A stretch of DNA of 15,611 bases from Bacillota bacterium (GTDB lineage Bacteria > Bacillota > Clostridia > Oscillospirales > Acutalibacteraceae): assembly GCA_023412845.1 (NCBI GenBank), contig JAEZRH010000101.1, positions 1-15,611 on the forward strand. The letters are read 5' to 3'. Under the pieces are notes generated by a model that was not told where the DNA came from, did no database searches, and saw only the letters and a program-made list of their open reading frames with translations. Made by a program: the position numbers and the translations under genes. This document shows positions 6,372 through 13,526 of this stretch, in pieces (the first letter of the stretch is position 1; the number at the start of each line of letters is the position of its first letter).

Positions 6372-6483
6372 GCCTACGGGCTCGGAAAGCGATAGCGAAA
6401 CCAAATGCGGTCTTCCGCCATTTTCATGGATAGAACCTCCCTGTCCAGCATAAGAATTTAGTAAAAACGGGAGGTGCTGGATT
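6372..6483. other. Spacer before the carboxypeptidase gene
   Basis: This spacer holds an imperfect inverted repeat (AAATGCGG 6403-6410 with CCGCCATTT 6415-6423, one bulged base) and no open frame with a ribosome binding site. I could not identify a convincing sigma-A or sporulation-sigma promoter for the next gene, although one is expected because a strong terminator lies upstream. Confidence 0.4.
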
Positions 6484-7632
6484 ATGAAACTGAAAAAGCT
6501 GTCCGCATGCCTGCTTGCGGTGATTTTTATGGCGGCCTGCATTCCGGTCGGGGCGTTCGCACTCTCAAACGAAGAGGTCAAGGCGCCGTCGGCGATCCTC
6601 ATGGAAGCGCAGACGGGCAAGGCCCTGTTTGAGAAGAACGACCATGAAAAGAGGGCGGCCGCGTCCATCACGAAGATCATGACGCTGCTTCTGGTCATGG
6701 AGGCGCTCGATTCCGGCAAGATCGCCCTGACGGATAAGGTATCGGTCAGCGAACACGCCTCCTCCATGGGCGGCTCGCAGATTTGGCTCAAACCCGGCGA
6801 GGTCATGACGGTCGACGATATGCTGAAAGCCACGGTGATCGCCAGCGCGAACGACGCCGCGACAGCCCTAGGGGAATATGTGGCCGGCAGCGAGGATGAA
6901 TTTGTGAATCAGATGAACGCGCGGGCAAAAGAACTGAAAATGAATGACACCACGTTCAAGAACTGTTACGGGCTGGACGAAGACGGCCATGTGACTTCCG
7001 CATACGACATCGCGCTGATGTCACGGGAACTGATCAAGCACCAGAAAATTTTCGACTATACAAAAACATGGATGGATAACATCCGCGCAGGGAAGACCCA
7101 GCTTGTGAACACGAACCGCCTCCTGAAAACCTACAAGGGCATCACGGGCCTGAAAACGGGCACCACGAGCCAGGCAGGCAGCTGCATTTCCGCCACGGCG
7201 GAACGGGACGGCGTGAGCCTGATCGGGGTTGTGCTGGGCTGCACGGATACGAAAACGCGTTTTGCAAGCGCCTCCTCTCTGCTTGACTACGGTTTTGCAA
7301 ACTGGTCTGTCGCAAAGCCCGTCATCCCCAACGAGGCGCTGCAGCCTGTCGCGGTGCAGAACGGCATGGAGTCGAATGTCGGCACCGCGGTGAATTCGGA
7401 CGGCAGCATTCTGGTCCCAAAGGGAAAAGCCGCAAATGTCGCCTACAAGGTCGACCTGCCCGAAAACGTATCGGCGCCGATCAAGGAAGGCCAGGTTCTG
7501 GGCAAAGTAAGCTGTTCCCTGAACGGGGAAGTCCTTCAGCAGTATAATATCTGCGCCAAAACGTCCGTTGCGCAGATCACATTCGGCGCGGTGTTCCGCC
7601 TGCTTGCAAGAGGGCTTGCAATGGTCGGTTGA
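6484..7632 (+). CDS. D-alanyl-D-alanine carboxypeptidase, DacF/DacA type (penicillin-binding protein 5 family)
   Basis: This 382-residue secreted enzyme removes the terminal D-Ala from peptidoglycan stem peptides and so limits cross-linking. All three active-site motifs of peptidase family S11 are present: SITK at residues 61-64 with the nucleophile Ser61 and Lys64, SAN at 121-123, and KTG at 224-226. The N-terminus (MKLKKLSACLLAVIFMAAC, ending GAFA) is a Sec signal peptide with likely cleavage near residue 26. Residues from about 270 form the C-terminal PBP5 domain, and the last 20 residues form an amphipathic helix that would hold the protein on the outer face of the membrane. GGGAGGTG at 6469-6476 supports the ATG. 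In sporulating relatives such genes can be vegetative (DacA) or forespore-specific (DacF); the sequence does not decide this. The next gene has its own promoter. Confidence 0.94.
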   Translation: MKLKKLSACLLAVIFMAACIPVGAFALSNEEVKAPSAILMEAQTGKALFEKNDHEKRAAASITKIMTLLLVMEALDSGKIALTDKVSVSEHASSMGGSQIWLKPGEVMTVDDMLKATVIASANDAATALGEYVAGSEDEFVNQMNARAKELKMNDTTFKNCYGLDEDGHVTSAYDIALMSRELIKHQKIFDYTKTWMDNIRAGKTQLVNTNRLLKTYKGITGLKTGTTSQAGSCISATAERDGVSLIGVVLGCTDTKTRFASASSLLDYGFANWSVAKPVIPNEALQPVAVQNGMESNVGTAVNSDGSILVPKGKAANVAYKVDLPENVSAPIKEGQVLGKVSCSLNGEVLQQYNICAKTSVAQITFGAVFRLLARGLAMVG

Positions 7633-7673
7633 CAGGAGAGAAATATAATTTTGATAAATCATCTGCTTCCGCC

Positions 7674-7702
7674 TTGCAAACTGTGCTATCATACGGTAAA
7701 AT
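7674..7702 (+). promoter_or_regulatory. Sigma-A promoter of pgi
   Basis: TTGCAA at 7674-7679 and TAAAAT at 7697-7702 are separated by 17 bases. Transcription would start near 7709, about 30 bases before the pgi ATG at 7739. Confidence 0.7.
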
Positions 7703-7738
7703 AGGATTGAACATAATATGCAAGCAGGAGGAAACAGA

Positions 7739-9079
7739 ATGCCTATTCAGCTTGATGTGCAACATCTTTCCAGCTTTATTGATGAAAATGAATATACGGC
7801 GATCGCGCCGCAGGTCGGCGCAGCGCATGAATTGCTGCATACCGGCAAAGGTCCCGGCAACGACTTTCTCGGCTGGCTCGATCTCCCGGTCGATTACGAC
7901 AAAGAGGAGTTTGCCCGCATCCTGAGCGCCGCGAAGAAAATCCGTTCCGATTCCGATGTGTTTGTCGTGATCGGCATCGGCGGTTCCTACCTGGGCGCGC
8001 GCGCTGCGATTGAATATTTGAAATCGAACAATTACAATGCGCTGAAAAAAGATACGCCCGACATCTATTTTGTCGGCAACGGGATCAGCCCGACCTCCCT
8101 GAATGAGGTTTTGTCCTTTTGCGAAGGGAAGAACGTTTCCGTCAACGTCATTTCAAAATCCGGCACGACGACGGAGCCCGCTCTGGCGTTCCGCGTTTTC
8201 CGCAGCCTTCTCGAAAAGAAATACGGCAGGGCGGAGGCGGCGAAGCGTATCTACTGCACGACGGATAAGGCGCACGGCACGCTGAAACAGCTTGCCACAA
8301 AAGAAGGCTACGAGACGTTCGTCGTTCCGGACGACGTCGGCGGCCGCTATTCCGTTCTGACGGCCGTGGGACTGCTGCCGATCGCCGTATCCGGGTCGGA
8401 CATCTCCGCGCTGATGGCAGGCGCTGCGGCGGCGAGAGAACAGTACGACGACCCTGACCTTGCGAAGAATGCATGCTATCGCTACGCCGCCATCCGCAAT
8501 ATCCTTTACCGCAAGGGAAAGGATATCGAACTGCTGGTCAGCTACGAACCCCGGTTCCAGATGATGTGCGAATGGTGGAAGCAGCTGTTCGGCGAAAGCG
8601 AAGGCAAAGACAACAAAGGCCTTTTCCCGGCCTCCGTCATCTTTTCGACGGACCTTCATTCCATGGGACAGTACATCCAGCAGGGCAGGCGTTCCCTTCT
8701 CGAAACGGTCGTGGTGGTCGACAAACCGGTCAGCGACCTGGTGATCGAACAGGATGCGGACAATGGCGACGGCCTGAATTTTCTCGCCGGCAAGACGGTT
8801 TCCTACGTCAATCGAAAAGCCTTTGAGGGCACCGTGCTCGCCCATACGGACGGCGGCGTGCCGAATACCGTGCTTCATGTCGCGGATTTTTCGGAGGATT
8901 CCCTCGGCCGGCTCATCTATTTCTTCGAAAAGGCCTGCGCGATTTCCGGTTATCTGCTCGGCGTGAATCCGTTCAACCAGCCGGGTGTGGAAAATTACAA
9001 GAAAAACATGTTCGCCCTTCTTGGAAAACCGGGTTACGAAGGGGAAAAAGCCGCTTTGGAAGCGCGCCTGAAAAAATGA
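7739..9079 (+). CDS. pgi: Glucose-6-phosphate isomerase
   Basis: This 446-residue cytoplasmic enzyme interconverts glucose 6-phosphate and fructose 6-phosphate in glycolysis and gluconeogenesis. Visible family motifs are [11 protein letters not shown] (79-89), the phosphate-binding loop [10 protein letters not shown] (139-148), [11 protein letters not shown] (201-211), and the catalytic region GESEGK (285-290) with Glu288. [13 protein letters not shown] near the C-terminus carries the conserved Lys. The length fits the short Gram-positive form (about 450) and not the 550-residue proteobacterial form. The frame is open from an ATG at 7718, but AGGAGG at 7726-7731 lies downstream of that codon and seven bases before the ATG at 7739, which is therefore the start. 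Its product is the substrate of the phosphofructokinase encoded at 13527-14606 on the other strand. Confidence 0.96.
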   Translation: MPIQLDVQHLSSFIDENEYTAIAPQVGAAHELLHTGKGPGNDFLGWLDLPVDYDKEEFARILSAAKKIRSDSDVFVVIGIGGSYLGARAAIEYLKSNNYNALKKDTPDIYFVGNGISPTSLNEVLSFCEGKNVSVNVISKSGTTTEPALAFRVFRSLLEKKYGRAEAAKRIYCTTDKAHGTLKQLATKEGYETFVVPDDVGGRYSVLTAVGLLPIAVSGSDISALMAGAAAAREQYDDPDLAKNACYRYAAIRNILYRKGKDIELLVSYEPRFQMMCEWWKQLFGESEGKDNKGLFPASVIFSTDLHSMGQYIQQGRRSLLETVVVVDKPVSDLVIEQDADNGDGLNFLAGKTVSYVNRKAFEGTVLAHTDGGVPNTVLHVADFSEDSLGRLIYFFEKACAISGYLLGVNPFNQPGVENYKKNMFALLGKPGYEGEKAALEARLKK

Positions 9080-9134
9080 TCTCTTCGGACGAATGGAACT
9101 TCCAAATCGGTAAAAATTATAGGAGGAGCGCACC

Positions 9135-9551
9135 ATGATAAATCTTATTGTCGGAAAAAAGGGAACAGGAAAGACCAAACGGCTTGTAGAGCACGCGAAC
9201 GAAGCGGTGACCAAATCCAGTGGAAACGTAGTTGTCATTGCAAAAGGCGACGGCCTGACCTACGACATTTCGCATGACGCCCGTCTTGTTGATATCGATT
9301 CCTACAAAATCACCGGGGCCGACGCGCTGGGCGGTTTCCTCTGCGGGCTCTGCGCCGGAAATTACGATGTGACCGACATTTTTGTAGACTCCACGCTCAA
9401 GATCATCGGGGATGACGTGCAGGTCCTTTCCGACTTCATTCAGAAAATGAATCGCCTGTCGTCCCTTGCCGATACTAAGATCACGCTGCTCATTTCGGCG
9501 GACGGGTCCGTCCTGCCGGAGGAGGTTCGGGCCATCTCCACAGCGGTCTGA
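9135..9551 (+). CDS. Small P-loop ATP-binding protein of unknown function
   Basis: This 138-residue protein begins with a Walker A motif (GKKGTGKT, residues 7-14) right after the first beta strand. A Walker B-like strand, DIFVDST, lies at about residues 80-86. It is far too short to be a full PilT or AAA enzyme, although relatives in Clostridia are sometimes labelled as PilT-like. No membrane segment or signal is seen. AGGAGGAG at 9121-9128 gives a strong ribosome binding site. The gene follows pgi after 55 bases with no terminator between, so it may be cotranscribed, and it ends at a strong terminator. I recall similar short P-loop proteins as common in Clostridia, but I cannot name a function. 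A nucleotide-binding regulator or kinase-like role is only a guess. Confidence 0.85.
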   Translation: MINLIVGKKGTGKTKRLVEHANEAVTKSSGNVVVIAKGDGLTYDISHDARLVDIDSYKITGADALGGFLCGLCAGNYDVTDIFVDSTLKIIGDDVQVLSDFIQKMNRLSSLADTKITLLISADGSVLPEEVRAISTAV

Positions 9552-9569
9552 TCAGTAAGGGTGGCATCA

Positions 9570-9610
9570 CGTGCCGGAGCGACCGCTCCGGCACGGTTTT
9601 GTATTTTTTA
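9570..9610 (+). terminator. Strong intrinsic terminator after the P-loop gene
   Basis: CGTGCCGGAGC (9570-9580) pairs perfectly with GCTCCGGCACG (9585-9595) around a four-base loop, followed by TTTTGTATTTTTT. It separates the pgi unit from the yceD-rpmF unit. Confidence 0.93.
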
Positions 9611-9626
9611 GAGTTGCAGTTTTTTA

Positions 9627-9655
9627 TTGACAAAAGGGACAAAAACCGGTATAAT
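9627..9655 (+). promoter_or_regulatory. Perfect consensus sigma-A promoter of yceD-rpmF
   Basis: TTGACA at 9627-9632 and TATAAT at 9650-9655 are separated by exactly 17 bases, so both boxes and the spacing match the ideal housekeeping promoter. A very strong promoter fits a ribosomal protein gene. Confidence 0.93.
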
Positions 9656-9681
9656 TAAAGACTGTAGCGCCGAGGTGTAGT

Positions 9682-10176
9682 ATGATTCTAGATTTGGAAA
9701 AAATCTTTACGGGTGAAGAGAAAGACATTTCCTTCAATTACCTTCTGGATTTGTCTTCGACTGCCGTAGGCGGATCTTTTCCGTTTGTGTCTCCGGTAAA
9801 AATCGTGGGGACCGTCACCGGAAAAGAAGGATTTGCGGATATCATGTTCCGTACCGCATTTCAGTTTTCCATTCCCTGCGACCGCTGTGCGGTTCAGATC
9901 GACCGAAGCCTGCTGTATTCGTTTTCCCATACCCTTGTTCCTTCTCTGGAAAATGAGGATGACGACCGCTTTATCGAGGTCCGCGATTCCAAGCTGGATC
10001 TGGACGTCCTTGTCCGGGAAGATATCCTTCTGGAACTGCCGACAAAGTTTCTTTGCCGGTCGGACTGCAAAGGCATCTGCCCGACATGCGGCAAAAACCT
10101 GAATGAGGGTCCCTGCGGCTGCAAGAACGAGCAAGGGGACGAAAGATTCGAAATCCTCAAGAACTTAATTCATTAG
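9682..10176 (+). CDS. YceD family protein (DUF177), linked to ribosomal protein L32
   Basis: This 164-residue protein belongs to the YceD/DUF177 family, which almost always sits just before rpmF and is thought to take part in 23S rRNA or large-subunit maturation. It has an N-terminal beta-rich domain with the family's CDRC pair (Cys66, Cys69). A Cys-rich C-terminal segment follows, with Cys at 125, 129, 133, 136, 145 and 147 (CRSDCKGICPTCG, then CGC), which looks like a zinc site. The acidic middle (ENEDDD, about residues 90-95) is usual. GAGGTG at 9672-9677 lies four bases before the ATG, slightly close. The gap to rpmF is 39 bases with no terminator, so the two genes share the strong upstream promoter. 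Confidence 0.88.
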   Translation: MILDLEKIFTGEEKDISFNYLLDLSSTAVGGSFPFVSPVKIVGTVTGKEGFADIMFRTAFQFSIPCDRCAVQIDRSLLYSFSHTLVPSLENEDDDRFIEVRDSKLDLDVLVREDILLELPTKFLCRSDCKGICPTCGKNLNEGPCGCKNEQGDERFEILKNLIH

Positions 10177-10215
10177 CGACATCCTGAAAACAGAATCTTT
10201 AAGGAGGTGCTGAAC

Positions 10216-10398
10216 ATGGCGGTACCAAAAAGAAAACAGTCCAGTGCACGGCAGAACAAAAGACGTTCCAACGTATGGAAGCTGAGTGCGCCGGCTCTGG
10301 TTAAGTGCCCCAAATGCGGCGAGCTGAAAGCTCCGCATCGGGTTTGCGGCAACTGCGGTTATTACAACGGCAGGGAAGTTGTCAAGAAGGAAGCCTGA
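10216..10398 (+). CDS. rpmF: 50S ribosomal protein L32
   Basis: This 60-residue protein is bacterial ribosomal protein L32. It starts [20 protein letters not shown], the basic N-terminus typical of the family, and carries a zinc ribbon with Cys31, Cys34, Cys44 and Cys47 (CPKC and CGNC). That makes it the zinc-containing form; some bacteria also have a Cys-free copy for zinc starvation, which is not seen here. AAGGAGGTG at 10201-10209 is a perfect Shine-Dalgarno with six bases to the ATG. A GTG at 10207 overlaps this site and is not the start. A terminator follows directly. The usual downstream partner plsX is absent. Confidence 0.97.
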   Translation: MAVPKRKQSSARQNKRRSNVWKLSAPALVKCPKCGELKAPHRVCGNCGYYNGREVVKKEA

Positions 10399-10417
10399 TC
10401 CCGCACTTAATTTTCTA

Positions 10418-10447
10418 AGAGAAGGAACAAATCCTTCTCTTTTTTTG
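10418..10447 (+). terminator. Intrinsic terminator after rpmF
   Basis: AGAGAAGGA (10418-10426) pairs with TCCTTCTCT (10432-10440) around a five-base loop and is followed by a run of T residues at 10441-10446. It ends the yceD-rpmF unit. Confidence 0.94.
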
Positions 10448-10535
10448 TGGTGCGAACCGGCCAAACGAGGGCGTATCCGGGTTGGGGAACAAAGGCTGCT
10501 ATTTTTATAAAGCCATTTTCGTAGTGGCCGTAGGC

Positions 10536-10593
10536 GCATAAAGTGCTATGCACCCGCTTGACGGATGAAAAAAATCATGCCATAATCGGCATG
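10536..10593 (+). promoter_or_regulatory. Promoter of der-plsY with two inverted repeats
   Basis: TTGACG at 10558-10563 and CATAAT at 10581-10586 are separated by 17 bases and form a likely sigma-A promoter, with a leader of about 70 bases before der. CATGCC (10576-10581) and GGCATG (10588-10593) form an inverted repeat centred on the -10 box. GCATA (10536-10540) and TATGC (10547-10551) form another just upstream of the -35 box. Both have six-base spacers and could be operators, but no known regulator site is recognised. Confidence 0.55.
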
Positions 10594-10664
10594 TCGGTGA
10601 TTTGTTTTGCCGAAATGGGAAAGCTGTTCCCTGATCGGAATTTTTATTTTTGGGAGTGATTCGG

Positions 10665-11999
10665 ATGGGCAGACCGGTCGTTGCAATTGTCGGCAGGCCG
10701 AATGTCGGGAAATCCACCCTTTTCAATAAATTGATCGGCCGGCGTCTTTCCATTGTGAACGATACGCCGGGTGTGACGCGGGACCGGATCTTCGGGGAGT
10801 GCGAGTGGAACGGCCGCCTTTTTTCCATGGTGGACACAGGCGGCATCGAATGGGATGCCTCGGACGAAATCCTGTCGCTGATCCGCGCCCAGGCGGAAAT
10901 CGCCATAGACGCGGCCGATGTGATTCTTCTTGTCACGGATGTCCAGACAGGGGTGACCCCCGCCGATCGGGAGATAGCTTCCCAGCTGCTGAAAAGCGGG
11001 AAGCCGATCGTCCTGTGCGTGAACAAGTGCGACAGTTTAGGGCAGCCGCCGGCGGAATTCTACGAATTCTACAGCCTTGGCCTGGGGGATCCGGTCGGCG
11101 TTTCTTCCGTTCACGGCCATGGGACGGGCGACCTGCTGGATAAGGTCGTCGGATTTTTCCCACCGGAGCAGGAAGAAAAAGAGGAAGGCGAACCGGTCCG
11201 CGTGGCGATCATCGGCAAGCCGAACGCCGGAAAATCTTCGCTCGTCAACTATATCTGCGGCGAGGAGCGCTGTATGGTTTCTGATGTCGCCGGAACAACG
11301 CGCGACGCCGTCGATATTTCCGTAAAGAACGAGTACGGCCGTTTTATTCTGATCGACACGGCGGGCCTGCGGAAAAAAAGCCGCGTGGAAGACGACATTG
11401 AGCGGTACAGCGTCATCCGGGCACAGATGGCGGTCGAGCGCAGCGACGTCTGCGTGATCATGCTCGACGGGACCGTCGGATTCACGGAACAGGATTCCAA
11501 AGTCGCTGGCATGGCTCTGGAAGCGGGCAAGGGCTGCGTGATCGCGGTCAACAAATGGGATGCCGTGGAGAAAGACGGCTTTACGCTTTCGCAGTACCAG
11601 AAACGGCTGGAGCAGGATTTTTCTTTCATGCCGTTTGCCCCGATCGTGTTTATCTCTGCCAAGACCGGTCAGAGGGTCGATAAGCTGTTTGAGGCGGTCC
11701 GCGATGCGGCAAAGTCGAATTCCACCCGCATTTCCACGGGCAGGCTGAACGAGGTGCTGTCACAGGCTACGGCGAGAACGCAGCCGCCCACAGACAAGGG
11801 CAGACGGCTGAAGATTTATTATATGACGCAGACCTCCGTTCAGCCTCCGACTTTTGTCTTTTTTGTAAATTCGAAGCAGCTTTTTCACTTTTCCTATCAG
11901 CGGTATCTTGAAAACATGATCCGCGAAACCTTCGGACTCGGCGGCACGCCGGTTCGCTTTCTTGTCCGCGAGCGCGGAGAAAGAGAAGGGGAGGTTTAA
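10665..11999 (+). CDS. der: Ribosome biogenesis GTPase Der (EngA)
   Basis: This 444-residue protein is the double-GTPase Der, an essential factor for assembly of the 50S subunit. The first G domain has GRPNVGKST (10-18), DTGG (57-60) and NKCD (120-123). The second has GKPNAGKSS (184-192), DTAG (231-234) and NKWD (296-299). The C-terminal KH-like domain, about residues 355-444, contains YYMTQTSVQPPTFVFFVN. Length is close to the Gram-positive form (about 436). The frame opens with a TTG at 10650, but GGGAG at 10652-10656 lies inside that stretch and before the ATG at 10665, which gives the usual N-terminus MGRPVVAIVGRPNVGK. plsY follows after two bases and its ribosome binding site is inside the end of der, so the two are coupled. 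Confidence 0.97.
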   Translation: MGRPVVAIVGRPNVGKSTLFNKLIGRRLSIVNDTPGVTRDRIFGECEWNGRLFSMVDTGGIEWDASDEILSLIRAQAEIAIDAADVILLVTDVQTGVTPADREIASQLLKSGKPIVLCVNKCDSLGQPPAEFYEFYSLGLGDPVGVSSVHGHGTGDLLDKVVGFFPPEQEEKEEGEPVRVAIIGKPNAGKSSLVNYICGEERCMVSDVAGTTRDAVDISVKNEYGRFILIDTAGLRKKSRVEDDIERYSVIRAQMAVERSDVCVIMLDGTVGFTEQDSKVAGMALEAGKGCVIAVNKWDAVEKDGFTLSQYQKRLEQDFSFMPFAPIVFISAKTGQRVDKLFEAVRDAAKSNSTRISTGRLNEVLSQATARTQPPTDKGRRLKIYYMTQTSVQPPTFVFFVNSKQLFHFSYQRYLENMIRETFGLGGTPVRFLVRERGEREGEV

Positions 12000-12001
12000 A
12001 A

Positions 12002-12712
12002 ATGGCAGAGTATTTCTCCCTGTTTACCCTGCCAGCGCTTATCACGGCGGCGATCGCCTATCTTTTGGGGAGCGTCAGTTTTTCGATCATTTTTACAAAA
12101 CTGTTTAACAACAACCAGGATATCCGCGGAATGGGGAGCGGAAATGCGGGCCTTACGAACGTTCTGCGTTCGGTTGGGGTCAAAACGGCCGTTTTTACTT
12201 TTATCTTTGACGCCGCCAAAGCCGGCGTCGCCGTGTGCGTAGGAAGGGAGCTCTTCCGCTACGTTTGCGTCCGGTATTCGCTCCCGCCCTATCTTGCGGA
12301 GTATGGGGCGTATCTTGCCGGTTTTGCGTGCGTGCTGGGACATATCTATCCGCTTTATTTTGGCTTCCGCGGCGGCAAGGGGATCCTGTCCACCGGCGCA
12401 ATGCTGGCTTTCATCGACTGGCGCGTTTTCGTTGTCGCCATTTCCATTTTTGTGGTTGTGCTGGCGATTACGAAGATCGTGTCGATTTCTTCGATCCTGG
12501 GCACGGCGTCGATCCCCGTTTCCAATTTCTGCTTCGTCTATTTTATGGAATACCGGGCGGGTTTCTCTGCTCACGGGGCGGTTTCGTTCTCTTACGTATT
12601 GGCGACGACCGCCTTCATGCTCGTGCTGTCCGCCATGCTGATCTGGAAACATAGAGCGAATATCGTCCGCCTGAAAAACGGCACGGAGAAAAAGTTTTCC
12701 GTCAAACACTGA
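12002..12712 (+). CDS. plsY: Glycerol-3-phosphate acyltransferase PlsY
   Basis: This 236-residue integral membrane enzyme moves the acyl group from acyl-phosphate to glycerol 3-phosphate, the first step of phospholipid synthesis in most bacteria. GSGNAGLTNVLR (45-56) and GHIYPLYFGFRGGKG (113-127) are the phosphate-binding motifs of the PlsY family. About five to six membrane helices are visible. At 236 residues it is longer than the typical 190-220, mainly through a longer loop around residues 80-100 and an extended tail. GGGGAGG at 11988-11994 lies inside der. The partner PlsX, which makes acyl-phosphate, is not in this window. A strong bidirectional terminator follows at 12732-12770. Confidence 0.93.
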   Translation: MAEYFSLFTLPALITAAIAYLLGSVSFSIIFTKLFNNNQDIRGMGSGNAGLTNVLRSVGVKTAVFTFIFDAAKAGVAVCVGRELFRYVCVRYSLPPYLAEYGAYLAGFACVLGHIYPLYFGFRGGKGILSTGAMLAFIDWRVFVVAISIFVVVLAITKIVSISSILGTASIPVSNFCFVYFMEYRAGFSAHGAVSFSYVLATTAFMLVLSAMLIWKHRANIVRLKNGTEKKFSVKH

Positions 12713-12731
12713 TACACTATGTCGAGGGCTC

Positions 12732-12770
12732 AAAAAATCCGTACCGGAATAACTCTGGTACGGATTTTTT
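12732..12770. terminator. Bidirectional terminator between plsY and the PLD-like gene
   Basis: AAAAAATCCGTACC (12732-12745) pairs with GGTACGGATTTTTT (12757-12770) in a perfect 14-bp inverted repeat with an 11-base loop. The A-run on one side and T-run on the other let it stop transcription from both convergent units. Confidence 0.93.
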
Positions 12771-12791
12771 CACGGTTCGTTTTTTCGGCAT

Positions 12792-13490
12792 TCAGGAATA
12801 TTTTTTAAAGTTTCCGGAATCGTTCCACATATGGCTGAATTCGCCGTCAAAGTCCTGGGCAACTTTGCTGCTGTTGATGACGACAAAGACTTCGTCGTTG
12901 GACTTTTCGGCCGACTGCGTATAATTGAAGCTGCCGGTGGTCGCAGTTTTCCCGTCGGCAACGGTCACTTTCAGATGCATAATCCCGTCGTGCGTATCCA
13001 CTTTTACGGGGATGCCGGCACGGACAATCTGCTTCAGTACAGTCTGCTGGCTGCGCGTCGCGGCCTGGGTCCTGTCGGTGATGACCCTCACGGAAACCCC
13101 ACGCTCCTTTGCTTTTACAAGGGCGGAGGCGACCTCTTTGTCGGTAAAGCTGTATATGGCGACGTCCAGAGCCTGCTTCGCGGAGCCGATGATGCCGATT
13201 AGCACGGGCTGGGCCTTCTGCCCGGCGCGGGGGAAATAATACCGGATCTCGCCGGCCCCGGAAACGCTCTGCGGAGCGGACGATGACGGGGATGGATCGG
13301 AAATCGTTTGATAAGCTCCGGAAGATTCCGAAGCATGGGCAGCAGAGGAATACCCGGAAGATGACGGCGGGGTATCCCCGGAAACGAGGTCGATCCGGGC
13401 TGCGGAGCAGGAAAGGAACATAGCCGCCGACACAGTGGCGGCGGCGACCAGAATTCCGCATTTCTGCAGAAATGTTTTATCGCTTTTCAA
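12792..13490 (-). CDS. Secreted phospholipase D-like protein with one HKD motif
   Basis: This 232-residue protein has an N-terminal hydrophobic export segment (about residues 11-27) ending in SCSA. Cys28 could be a lipid anchor, but the residue at -3 is Phe, so the lipobox is imperfect. A Ser/Pro/Ala-rich linker covers about residues 37-80. A single phospholipase D domain follows, with the full HKD motif His172, Lys174, Asp179 and then GSFN (186-189). One-motif proteins such as Nuc act as dimers and cleave phosphodiester bonds in nucleic acids, so an extracellular nuclease is more likely than a phospholipase. The start is TTG at 13490, backed by GGAGG at 13498-13502, seven bases away. The gene follows pfkA after 36 bases in the same direction and is probably in the ppk-pfkA operon. 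Confidence 0.86.
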   Translation of the reverse strand: MKSDKTFLQKCGILVAAATVSAAMFLSCSAARIDLVSGDTPPSSSGYSSAAHASESSGAYQTISDPSPSSSAPQSVSGAGEIRYYFPRAGQKAQPVLIGIIGSAKQALDVAIYSFTDKEVASALVKAKERGVSVRVITDRTQAATRSQQTVLKQIVRAGIPVKVDTHDGIMHLKVTVADGKTATTGSFNYTQSAEKSNDEVFVVINSSKVAQDFDGEFSHMWNDSGNFKKYS

Positions 13491-13526
13491 ATGTTTGCCT
13501 CCGGGTGCAAAAAGATATTTCGATTT

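Noticed and set aside
6250..6453. A 67-codon plus-strand frame overlapping the micropeptide in another frame, also repetitive.
   Set aside because: It has no ribosome binding site and runs straight through the strong terminator at 6338-6371. The frame starting at 6233 has an ideal site.
6228..6833. A 201-codon minus-strand frame over the micropeptide and the start of the carboxypeptidase gene.
   Set aside because: It is antisense to a certain gene, crosses a terminator, and has no recognisable domain.
10594..10664. A riboswitch or T-box leader before der.
   Set aside because: The leader is only about 70 bases, and I see no T-box sequence or terminator-antiterminator pair.
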